Source: JAVBUZ01 sp031554725 (GTDB lineage: Bacteria > Bacillota > Clostridia > Lachnospirales > Lachnospiraceae). Taken from it: 30,217 nucleotides of DNA. Location: the NCBI GenBank assembly GCA_031554725.1, contig JAVBUZ010000252.1, positions 1 through 30,217 of the forward strand. The letters run 5' to 3'. The notes beneath the pieces were generated by a model. That model was not told the DNA's origin. It did not search any database and saw nothing but the letters and a program-made list of their open reading frames with translations. Shown in pieces: positions 7,181 to 14,239 of the stretch (positions within the stretch are counted from its first letter, which is position 1; each line of letters starts with the position of its first letter). The translations under genes were made by a program, and so were the position numbers.

Positions 7181-7206
7181 CTATTTAAAGAAAGTTTTAA
7201 ATAGAT
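7179..7206. promoter_or_regulatory. SdpR operator 2 (over transcription start)
   Basis: ATCTATTTAAA and TTTAAATAGAT form a near-perfect 28-bp dyad around a six-base centre. Its left half repeats operator 1 exactly for 13 bases. It covers the -10 and start region, the usual place for an ArsR-family autorepressor. Centre-to-centre distance to operator 1 is 56 bp. Confidence 0.75.
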
Positions 7207-7219
7207 ACGGAGAAAAAAT

Positions 7220-7495
7220 ATGGGAGTAACAAATCTATTTAAGGTACTAGCAGAACCACTTAGGCGCGATGTCCTCGAAATGCTAAAAGAGGGCCGAATG
7301 AGTGCTGGAGATATTGCAGAAAAGCTAAATATATCCCCCGCGTCTTTATCCTATCATCTAAAGCTCTTAAAGGATGCGGACCTAGTGATAGAGTACAAGT
7401 ACAAAAATTTTATATATTATGAATTAAATACTACCGTATTTGATGAGCTTATTTTATGGATTGGGCAATTTGGAGGTGGAAGCAATGAAAAATAA
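7220..7495 (+). CDS. sdpR: ArsR-family autorepressor, SdpR-like
   Basis: This 91-residue winged helix-turn-helix protein starts NLFKVLAEPLRRDVLEMLKE and has the recognition segment SAGDIAEKLNISPASLSYHL and the wing EYKYKNFIYYELN. It lacks the metal-binding ELCVC motif of metal sensors, and the LSYHLKLLKDADLV stretch fits the SdpR group. In Bacillus subtilis SdpR represses the sdpRI operon until the toxin SdpC engages the membrane protein SdpI, which then sequesters SdpR. The overlap with a SdpI-like gene and the paired operators at its promoter support the same circuit here. No sdpC-like toxin gene is in the window. It overlaps the next gene by 11 bases. Confidence 0.85.
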   Translation: MGVTNLFKVLAEPLRRDVLEMLKEGRMSAGDIAEKLNISPASLSYHLKLLKDADLVIEYKYKNFIYYELNTTVFDELILWIGQFGGGSNEK

Positions 7496-8168
7496 AATTC
7501 TGTGGATAGTAACTTTTTTACCAATGGTAGTAACCCTTATAGCCATACAATTTATGGAGGATAAGATTCCTGCTCATTATAATTTCGCAGGGGAAATTGA
7601 TAGATGGGGTTCTAAGTATGAAAACTTCATTTTTCCTGTTATTATCCTTCTTATGACTTTGTTTTGGCAGGCTTTTATAAATGTAAATAAAAAACAGCAG
7701 CTAACAGCAAAAAGTGAAAAGAAGCGGGTAGAGGCAAAAAATGATGAAAAAATCATAAGCGTTGTGGCAATAGGAATGGCACTTATGTTTGGAGTAATGC
7801 ATTACTTTTTCATGTTTTCAGCATTTTTAGAAGTGAAAAATGAGTTCACAAAGGCTGCCTTAGACTTTAATGTGATATCAAATGTAGCAATGGGAATTTT
7901 CCTTATAGTATTAGGTAATATTCTACCAAAGGCGAAGGAAGGCTCTGTTGCGGTAGGCGGTATTATATGGAGTAACGGAAACGATCAGGCACTAGCAGCT
8001 ACAAATAGAATGGGTGGCAAAATATTTATTGGTGCAGGGATTATAATTATAATAGAAGCACTACTCATAGGAGGAATTGCATCCACTCTAATAATGCTTG
8101 CGATTCTTATAGGTGCAGCAATAGCTTCGTCGGTATATTCCTATAAGGCATATCAAAAATATAAATAA
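7485..8168 (+). CDS. sdpI: SdpI-family immunity / signal membrane protein
   Basis: This 227-residue protein has about six hydrophobic segments. The N-terminal part (ATG 7485, after TTGGAGGTGG) matches DUF1648, with PAHYNFAGEIDRWGSK between the first two helices. The C-terminal part, NRMGGKIFIGAGIIIIIEAL followed by a SYKAYQKYK tail, matches SdpI. In B. subtilis SdpI protects against the SdpC peptide toxin and captures SdpR at the membrane once the toxin is detected. Without sdpC beside it, this is probably either immunity to neighbours' toxin or a diverged stress sensor. Translation is coupled to sdpR through the 11-base overlap. Confidence 0.85.
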   Translation: MKNKILWIVTFLPMVVTLIAIQFMEDKIPAHYNFAGEIDRWGSKYENFIFPVIILLMTLFWQAFINVNKKQQLTAKSEKKRVEAKNDEKIISVVAIGMALMFGVMHYFFMFSAFLEVKNEFTKAALDFNVISNVAMGIFLIVLGNILPKAKEGSVAVGGIIWSNGNDQALAATNRMGGKIFIGAGIIIIIEALLIGGIASTLIMLAILIGAAIASSVYSYKAYQKYK

Positions 8169-8180
8169 GAAAATATCATA

Positions 8181-8230
8181 AATCCCTATTTGTTCATACT
8201 ATAGTAGTAAAAGAACAAATGGGGATTTTT
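8181..8230 (+). terminator. Terminator touching the next start codon
   Basis: AATCCCTATTTGTTC (8181-8195) pairs with GAACAAATGGGGATT (8213-8227) over 15 bp with one wobble and a 17-nt loop, followed by TTTTT ending at 8230. It is a well-formed intrinsic terminator for sdpRI, yet ATG of the hydrolase is at 8231 and its only SD-like bases (GGGG at 8221-8224) lie inside the stem. Confidence 0.75.
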
Positions 8231-9046
8231 ATGTACTTAATTAAAACAAGCGATGATGTAAAAATAGCAGTCTATGACCCGAATCCAACAGGACATAATG
8301 CTATTTTGTTTATTCATGGTTGGCCACTAGCAGGCGAGGTTTTTGAATATCAGGTGTCCTTACTTTTGAACAAAGGCTATAGAGTAGTAACGGTGGATTT
8401 GCGAGGCTTTGGAAATTCGGATATGCCTGCAGACGGTTACAACTATGATAGGATGGCAAGGGATATTTATGATGTAGTAGAAAAGATTGGATTATGGGAT
8501 TTTGTGTTAGCTGGTTTTTCTATGGGAGGAGCCATTGCTCTTCGCTATATGCGAGTTTGTAGGGGAACTGGAGTTAGGAAATTAATGCTTCTTGCGGCAG
8601 CGGCTCCTAGCTATACAAAACGTCCTGGCTTTCTTTATGGAGTTACAAGAGAAGCTGTAGATAAGCTAATTGATGGGGCAAGAACTGATCGTGCTCAGCT
8701 ATGCTATGACTTTAGTCATAAACAGCTTTTGGCATCGCCTCACAGTGAAGCTATCAAAAATTGGTTTGAGAAAATTTCTATATCAGCATCTGGATATGGA
8801 ACAATTCAGGCGGCCATAGCACTTAGAGATGAGGATGGAAGGGCGGATTTAGCGGCAGTGCACGTGCCAACAGCTATTTTTCAGGGGATAAAGGATGTAG
8901 TAGTGCCAGCGGATTTAACCATATACCAATATAAGAATATCCCTGGGTCAGTATTATATCAACTAAGTGATAGTGGACATGGGCTTATGTATGATGAATT
9001 AGAGAAATTTAATCATTACATGATGGATTTCTTGGAAGAAAGATAG
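8231..9046 (+). CDS. Alpha/beta hydrolase
   Basis: This 271-residue cytosolic protein has the alpha/beta-hydrolase triad: Ser97 in the GFSMGG elbow, Asp222 in KDVVVP and His250 in SGHGLM. HGWPLAG near residues 31-37 supplies the oxyanion-hole region. The pattern resembles the non-haem chloroperoxidase/esterase branch, and the substrate is unknown. I prefer ATG 8231, since TSDDVKIAVYD is the usual fold start; an in-frame ATG at 8219 lies in the upstream terminator stem and would add only MGIF. The ribosome site is weak and buried in that stem, so expression may be low or structure-controlled. Confidence 0.82.
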   Translation: MYLIKTSDDVKIAVYDPNPTGHNAILFIHGWPLAGEVFEYQVSLLLNKGYRVVTVDLRGFGNSDMPADGYNYDRMARDIYDVVEKIGLWDFVLAGFSMGGAIALRYMRVCRGTGVRKLMLLAAAAPSYTKRPGFLYGVTREAVDKLIDGARTDRAQLCYDFSHKQLLASPHSEAIKNWFEKISISASGYGTIQAAIALRDEDGRADLAAVHVPTAIFQGIKDVVVPADLTIYQYKNIPGSVLYQLSDSGHGLMYDELEKFNHYMMDFLEER

Positions 9047-9088
9047 TAGAATAGAACTACAGTATAGCGAAAGCTGGAGGAATGAAAA

Positions 9089-10246
9089 ATGAACAACTTT
9101 AGATATCATGCATACACCGATATTCGATTTGGAAAAGGTGAAATCAAAGCACTGCCAGAGGTAATGGCACCTCTTGGAAAAAAGGTTTTACTTGTATATG
9201 GCGGTGGAAGCATTAAGAAAAATGGTCTTTATGGTCAGGTGCAGAAATTATTAGCAGACTGTGAAATATATGAATTAGCAGGCGTAGAGCCGAACCCAAG
9301 AATTACGACAGTAAGGGAAGGGGTTAAGCTTTGCAAGGAACATAATATAGAAGTGGTTTTGGCAGTAGGTGGTGGAAGTACCATTGATGCTGCAAAGGTA
9401 GTTGCAGGTGGAGCATGTTACGATGGAGATGCGTGGGATTTAGTGACAGACTCATCTAAAATAGGGAAGGTTCTTCCTATTGTAACTGTACTTACTCTTG
9501 CTGCAACTGGTTCAGAAATGAACAAGAATGCCGTTATTAGCAATATGGAAACCAATGAAAAGCTAGGTACCTCGTCTCATTACTTTAAACCACAGGCATC
9601 TATCTGTGACCCAACCTATTTATTCTCTCTTCCTGCAAAGCAAACGGCAGCAGGAACGGCTGACATCATGTCACATATATTTGAGCAGTATTTTCAAAAG
9701 GAAAAGGGTGCATATATTACGGATCGTTTTGCAGAAAGCCTATTAAAAGCATGTATAAAGTATTGCCCGATTGCATTAGAAAAGTCCGATGACTACGAAG
9801 CGAGGGCCAATCTTATGTGGGCAAGTACGCAAGCGTTAAATAGTCTTATTACTTGCGGAAAAGGCGGAGCGTGGACCTGCCATCCAATTGAGCATGAATT
9901 AAGTGCCTACTACGATATAACTCACGGAGTGGGATTAGCAATTGTAACACCAAGATGGATGCGTTATATTTTAAATGATGATACCGTAGCAAAGTTCTGT
10001 GAATATGGAAGAAATGTATGGAGTATTACAGAACCGGATGCTTACAAATGTGCGAATATGGCAATCGATGCAACCGAGGAGTTTTTTGTGGAATGTGGTA
10101 TTCCTATGACCCTTACAGAAATAGGAATCGATGAGTCTAAATTTGAGATTATGGCAAAGAAGGCAGTTATGTTTGGGGGCTTAGCATATGCATACGTGCC
10201 ACTAAATGAAGAGGATGTTGTTAAGATATTAAAGAACTGTATATAG
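9089..10246 (+). CDS. Iron-containing alcohol dehydrogenase
   Basis: This 385-residue enzyme is of the group III (iron-dependent) alcohol dehydrogenase family, closest in pattern to NAD(P)H-dependent butanol dehydrogenases (BdhA, YqhD). LVYGGGSIKKNGLYGQV binds the dinucleotide and AVGGGSTIDAAKVVA is the family signature. The metal ligands are Asp192 and His196 (GTADIMSH), His265 (CHPIEHELS) and His279 (DITHG). It reduces aldehydes such as butyraldehyde, or detoxifies them, during fermentation. GGAGG at 9076-9080 marks the start; an ATG at 9082 is out of frame. The 42-bp gap to the hydrolase permits cotranscription, and a terminator follows directly. Confidence 0.9.
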   Translation: MNNFRYHAYTDIRFGKGEIKALPEVMAPLGKKVLLVYGGGSIKKNGLYGQVQKLLADCEIYELAGVEPNPRITTVREGVKLCKEHNIEVVLAVGGGSTIDAAKVVAGGACYDGDAWDLVTDSSKIGKVLPIVTVLTLAATGSEMNKNAVISNMETNEKLGTSSHYFKPQASICDPTYLFSLPAKQTAAGTADIMSHIFEQYFQKEKGAYITDRFAESLLKACIKYCPIALEKSDDYEARANLMWASTQALNSLITCGKGGAWTCHPIEHELSAYYDITHGVGLAIVTPRWMRYILNDDTVAKFCEYGRNVWSITEPDAYKCANMAIDATEEFFVECGIPMTLTEIGIDESKFEIMAKKAVMFGGLAYAYVPLNEEDVVKILKNCI

Positions 10247-10254
10247 TTTAAGAG

Positions 10255-10287
10255 AAAAAAGAATCGGCGATGCTGGTTCTTTTTTTG
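10255..10287 (+). terminator. Terminator after alcohol dehydrogenase
   Basis: An A-run, GAATCGGC (10261-10268), a GAT loop and GCTGGTTC (10272-10279) are followed by eight T. The stem is eight pairs with two wobbles and is extended by A-T pairs. It separates the dehydrogenase from the sugar importer. Confidence 0.85.
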
Positions 10288-10454
10288 TACATTTTTGTTT
10301 TAAGACAACAAGTATGTGCAAAAAAAGCCAACTTGGTTTAATGACTATTTACCCGCTCATATGTAAAATATAGTTAACAAGCAAGACAAAAAGAGAAAAT
10401 AGTTAAGCAATTTGTACACCGCAAACCTGTGAACTATTAGAAGGAGTTGAAAAC

Positions 10455-11420
10455 ATGTCTAAAAAAGCGAACAAGAAAACAAAAGCTTCGCAAGGATACG
10501 CAAGTACTAAAAAGACATTGCTCTTACTTAGTATGGTGGCACCCGGAGCGATCTGGCTTTTACTACTAAGATATCTACCAATGTTCGGTATTACCATTGC
10601 GTTTAAGAATTACAAAGTTTACACAAAAGCTCCCTCACTAATTAATAACGTTTTACATAGTGAATGGGTAGGTCTCAAAAACTTCAAATTCTTATTTGCA
10701 ACAACAGAGTCATTAAAAATCATTAGAAATACACTTTGCTATAATGTGATATTCATTGTACTAGGATTAGTACTCTCAGTAATATTTGCCATTATGCTAA
10801 ATGAGATTACAAATAAGTTTGTAGCAAAATCATATCAGACATTAATGTTCTTCCCTTATTTTTTAAGTTGGGTAGTAGCAAGTTATTTTATTCTTGCATT
10901 CTTTGATTCAACCAGAGGACTAATTCCTCACTGGCAAGAAAGCCTTGGAATAACACCGATAAACTGGTACGGGGAACCAAAGTATTGGCCGTTTATCTTA
11001 ATTGTGGCAAATCTTTGGAAGAACATCGGATACAACACTATTTTATATTTAGCAGCTATTACAGGAATTGACCAAAGTCAATATGAAGCAGCATCGATTG
11101 ACGGTGCGACAAAATTACAACAGATTCGTTACGTAACCCTACCTCATATCAAACCAATGATTATTATTCTATTCATTTTAAATGTAGGTAAGATTATCAA
11201 TGCAGATTTCGGTTTGTTCTACAGTGTGCCAATGAATCAAGGTTCCTTATATCCAGCAACACAGGTTATTGACACCTATATCTACAACGTAATGAACACA
11301 ACCCAGAACATGGGTATGAGTACCGCAGCAGGTCTTTTACAGAATGTAGTTGGATTCATTTGTATCATGGCAGCTAACACCATTGTTCGTAAAATTGATG
11401 CGGACAGCAGTTTATTCTAG
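10455..11420 (+). CDS. Sugar ABC transporter permease, LplB/YtcP-partner type
   Basis: This 321-residue inner-membrane protein has six predicted helices, the first near residues 23-45. The cytoplasmic EAA loop YEAASIDGATKLQQIRYVTL, followed by PHIKP (about residues 214-238), docks the ATPase. The N-terminal LLLLRYLPMFGITIAFKNYK segment and the long loop with WYGEPKYW are typical of the LplB subgroup of oligosaccharide importers. AAGGAG at 10441-10446 sets the start. It is the first gene of permease-permease-binding protein (20-bp gap to the next). The cargo is probably a complex carbohydrate, but no sugar-degrading enzyme is adjacent to name it. The 165-bp upstream region shows no clean promoter. 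Confidence 0.9.
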   Translation: MSKKANKKTKASQGYASTKKTLLLLSMVAPGAIWLLLLRYLPMFGITIAFKNYKVYTKAPSLINNVLHSEWVGLKNFKFLFATTESLKIIRNTLCYNVIFIVLGLVLSVIFAIMLNEITNKFVAKSYQTLMFFPYFLSWVVASYFILAFFDSTRGLIPHWQESLGITPINWYGEPKYWPFILIVANLWKNIGYNTILYLAAITGIDQSQYEAASIDGATKLQQIRYVTLPHIKPMIIILFILNVGKIINADFGLFYSVPMNQGSLYPATQVIDTYIYNVMNTTQNMGMSTAAGLLQNVVGFICIMAANTIVRKIDADSSLF

Positions 11421-11440
11421 TAAAGGAGGAAAAGAAAAAT

Positions 11441-12379
11441 ATGAGTAAAGCAATGGCAATTTCCTCTGGAAAAAAGAAAAAACGAGGACTTAATTCGGTA
11501 AGTATACCAGCAGAGATAATCATTAACATTATATTCGTTTTATTTTGTGCACTATGTATTATTCCATTTATATTTGTTGTGATCATTTCCTTTTCTTCAA
11601 CGGAAAGTATCAGACAAATTGGATTTTCCTTCTTTCCAAAATCTTGGTCTCTAGAGTCTTACAAATATGTTTTGGAATTGGGACAGCAACTATGGTTATC
11701 CTATTTTAACAGCTTCTTTGTTACCATTTTAGGAACCATCTTAAGCGTATTGTTATGTATTTTATACTCTTATGCACTATTTAGAAAAGACTTTAAATTT
11801 AGAACATTCTTTACTTTTTTTAGTTTCTTTACCATGTTATTCGGCGGTGGTCTTGCACCAACCTATATGGTTTGTAAGCAGCTTCTTGGATTAAGTGATA
11901 GCTATGCAGCGATTATTGTACCTATGCTTGTGAATCCATTTAACATCATCGTTATGAGAACTTTCTTCCAAAGTACAGTTCCAGATGAGCTAATTGAGGC
12001 AGCAGCAATCGATGGAAGTGGTGAATATAACACCTTATTTAAGATTATTGTACCAATATCAAAACCTGGTATAGCAACAATTGCACTGCTTAATGCTTTG
12101 GCATACTGGAATGAGTGGTTTATCCCAATGCTTTATATTAGGGATGATAGATATATTCCACTACAGTATTTATTACAGAGAATGCAGCAGAACGTAGAGT
12201 TCTTAGCCAAAAATGCCGCGATGCTTGGTGCAGAAGCATCTAAGCTTGCCATGAAGCTACCTTCGGATAGTTTAAGAATGGCATTGGTAGTACTAATAGT
12301 AATTCCTATCGCATGTGCGTATCCATTCTTCCAGAGATACATCGTAGCAGGATTAACTATTGGATCAGTAAAAGGCTAA
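11441..12379 (+). CDS. Carbohydrate ABC transporter permease, YtcP/LplC type
   Basis: This 312-residue partner permease has six hydrophobic segments. Its EAA loop LIEAAAIDGSGEYNTLFKII, followed by VPISKPG, lies at about residues 187-212. NSFFVTILGTILSVLLCILY and LAYWNEWFIPMLYI are family hallmarks, and it ends RYIVAGLTIGSVKG, the characteristic C-terminus of this group. The start is preceded by AAAGGAGG at 11422-11429. With the upstream LplB-type subunit it forms the channel of a type-I importer. No ATP-binding subunit is encoded here, which is usual for systems sharing an MsmX-like ATPase encoded elsewhere. Confidence 0.92.
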   Translation: MSKAMAISSGKKKKRGLNSVSIPAEIIINIIFVLFCALCIIPFIFVVIISFSSTESIRQIGFSFFPKSWSLESYKYVLELGQQLWLSYFNSFFVTILGTILSVLLCILYSYALFRKDFKFRTFFTFFSFFTMLFGGGLAPTYMVCKQLLGLSDSYAAIIVPMLVNPFNIIVMRTFFQSTVPDELIEAAAIDGSGEYNTLFKIIVPISKPGIATIALLNALAYWNEWFIPMLYIRDDRYIPLQYLLQRMQQNVEFLAKNAAMLGAEASKLAMKLPSDSLRMALVVLIVIPIACAYPFFQRYIVAGLTIGSVKG

Positions 12380-12409
12380 GAGATGTGTAACAAGTTCATA
12401 TGGTAGGTA

Positions 12410-12429
12410 CGGTGGCAATGGTGCCACCG
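12410..12429 (+). other. Intergenic stem-loop before binding-protein gene
   Basis: CGGTGGCA and TGCCACCG form a perfect 8-bp GC-rich stem with an ATGG loop and no T-run. Stem-loops without U-tracts between permease and binding-protein genes often act as RNA-processing or 3'-stability barriers that raise binding-protein mRNA over permease mRNA. This gene order makes that plausible. Confidence 0.6.
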
Positions 12430-12465
12430 CTTACATAAATTTTAATTCTATAGGAGGAATTATTA

Positions 12466-14070
12466 ATGAAGAAGAAGGTATTATCACTAGCATTATCATT
12501 AGTTATGGTAGCTGGAATGTTAGTAGGTTGTGGAAGCACACCTGCAGCAACAGATGGTAGCACACCAGAAACTAGCAAAAGCTCTGTAGCAGATGCTACA
12601 ACAGATGCTTCAGTTGCAACAGATGTGGATCTTTCAGAACATGTTACTTTGACATGGTATTTACATGGAAGTACTGTGAAAGATGATGCAGCAGTAATGG
12701 AAAAGGTAAATGAATACCTAAAAGAAAAACTTAATGTAACATTAAAACCTATCTGGGGTACATGGGGAGATTTTAATGACAATTCAGTTTTAGCTCTACA
12801 GGGTGGCGATAATGTAGATATCTACTTTACTTGCTCTTGGAGTGCAAATGAATTTAACAAATTTGCAAGAGATGGTTATTGGGTAAAATTAGATGAGTAC
12901 GTTGATAAATATGCAAAGGATTTATGGAATACACTTCCAGACGTATTAACAACAGGCGTAACAGTTAACGGTAGTGATGGCGTTGGTATCTATGCTATTC
13001 CTGGATGGAAAGATTATGCAACACAGAACTGCTGGGATGTAAATGTTGAATTACTTGAAAAATATGGTTATACAGTAGATGATATTGCTAACACAGATTT
13101 CTACGGCTTTGGAGATATCCTTGCAACCGTTAAAGCTGGCGAAGGCAAAGACTTCTACCCTCTATTAGTAGAAGGCGCTGTACTTGAAAGAATGGTAACT
13201 AACTCAATTATCGTAACAGGTGATTCAGGTACAGTTAACATGTTATCTTACTACATTAATCCAGCAGATGTTTCTAAAGAAACTGCTTATGGTAATGTAA
13301 TTCAGAACAAATTTGGAACAGAAGAATACAAGAAATTTGTTGAAAAAGTACGTGAATATTACTTAGCAGGATACATTGATCCAGCTATGGCAAATGTTCA
13401 GCAGGCAAATGATGTACGCGATGCAAAACAAAAAGAAGGCGCTTACTTAATCGGTACTCAGTCTTACTCTCGTGGATATGAAGTTCAGGCAACAGCAGAA
13501 CGTGGATTTGAAGTAGCTATGGTTCCTTGTACACCAGCATATGTTGATACAACAGCAGCACAGGGTGCTCTTATGGCAGTATCAACAGCTTCAAAGAATC
13601 CTGAAAGAGCAGTTATGTTCTTAAATCTTTTAAATACAGATCCAGAATTAATGACATTATTAGAGTATGGTATTGAAGGCGTTCACTACACACTTAATGC
13701 TGATGGAGAAGTAGTATTTATTAAAGAACAACGTGATAACTACTCACCTTGGACAAATGGTATGGGTAATGTAACTCAGTTACCACCACTTGAAGGACAG
13801 GGAGTTAACTTCCAGCAAGAATTTAAAGATTACTATGCACAGGCAAAAGCTATTCCAGCATTAGGCTACTCTTTTGATCAGACACCAGTTGAAAATGAAA
13901 TGGGAGCACTTGCAAACGTAGCAGGACAGTACGCACTAGCACTTAGCGTAGGATTCGTTGATCCATCTGTAGAATTACCAAAATTCTTAGCAGCTCTTGA
14001 ATCAAACGGAATGCAGAAAGTTATCGACGAAGCAAATGCTCAGTTAGACGCTCTTTTATCTGCAAAATAA
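12466..14070 (+). CDS. Lipoprotein sugar-binding protein, LipO/DUF3502-like
   Basis: This 534-residue protein has a lipoprotein signal peptide: MKKK, a hydrophobic core, and lipobox LVGC with Cys22 as the lipid anchor. A Ser/Thr/Ala-rich tether runs to about residue 50. The rest is a family-1-type solute-binding fold, with VTLTWYLHGS as the first strand and NVDIYFTCSWSANEFNKFAR forming an early ligand-site region. Length and the C-terminal part resemble the LipO/YtcQ group. It would sit on the outer face of the membrane and deliver oligosaccharide to the two upstream permeases. TAGGAGGAAT precedes the start. The intergenic stem-loop and strong RBS fit high expression, as binding proteins need. 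Confidence 0.9.
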   Translation: MKKKVLSLALSLVMVAGMLVGCGSTPAATDGSTPETSKSSVADATTDASVATDVDLSEHVTLTWYLHGSTVKDDAAVMEKVNEYLKEKLNVTLKPIWGTWGDFNDNSVLALQGGDNVDIYFTCSWSANEFNKFARDGYWVKLDEYVDKYAKDLWNTLPDVLTTGVTVNGSDGVGIYAIPGWKDYATQNCWDVNVELLEKYGYTVDDIANTDFYGFGDILATVKAGEGKDFYPLLVEGAVLERMVTNSIIVTGDSGTVNMLSYYINPADVSKETAYGNVIQNKFGTEEYKKFVEKVREYYLAGYIDPAMANVQQANDVRDAKQKEGAYLIGTQSYSRGYEVQATAERGFEVAMVPCTPAYVDTTAAQGALMAVSTASKNPERAVMFLNLLNTDPELMTLLEYGIEGVHYTLNADGEVVFIKEQRDNYSPWTNGMGNVTQLPPLEGQGVNFQQEFKDYYAQAKAIPALGYSFDQTPVENEMGALANVAGQYALALSVGFVDPSVELPKFLAALESNGMQKVIDEANAQLDALLSAK

Positions 14071-14123
14071 TTAGTTAGACTTTTGAATTAAAAAAAAATA
14101 AAAGTAACTCCCTAAATGTGAAG

Positions 14124-14154
14124 AAAGAGGCGGCAAGAAATTGCCGTCTCTTTT
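14124..14154 (+). terminator. Terminator after sugar-binding protein
   Basis: AAAGAGGCGGCAA (14124-14136) pairs with TTGCCGTCTCTTT (14141-14153) with one G-T pair and a GAAA tetraloop, then T. This strong hairpin ends the importer operon. Confidence 0.88.
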
Positions 14155-14165
14155 AGTACGTAATG

Positions 14166-14194
14166 TTGAAAAAAAACTATAAATTGTATATAAT
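14166..14194 (+). promoter_or_regulatory. Strong sigma-A promoter of hybrid kinase gene
   Basis: The -35 is TTGAAA (14166-14171), the spacer 17 bp, and the -10 TATAAT (14189-14194). Transcription would start about 40 bp before the kinase start codon, directly after the upstream terminator, so the kinase is its own unit. Confidence 0.78.
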
Positions 14195-14239
14195 ATTATA
14201 TAGTAATCAATAAAATGTTAAGACGAAAGCGAAAGCATA

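Noticed and set aside
10290..10454. Riboswitch or catabolite operator ahead of the sugar importer
   Set aside because: Only short imperfect repeats (ATAGTTAA twice, an ACTAT dyad with a bulge) are visible; no known aptamer core and no cre-like palindrome.
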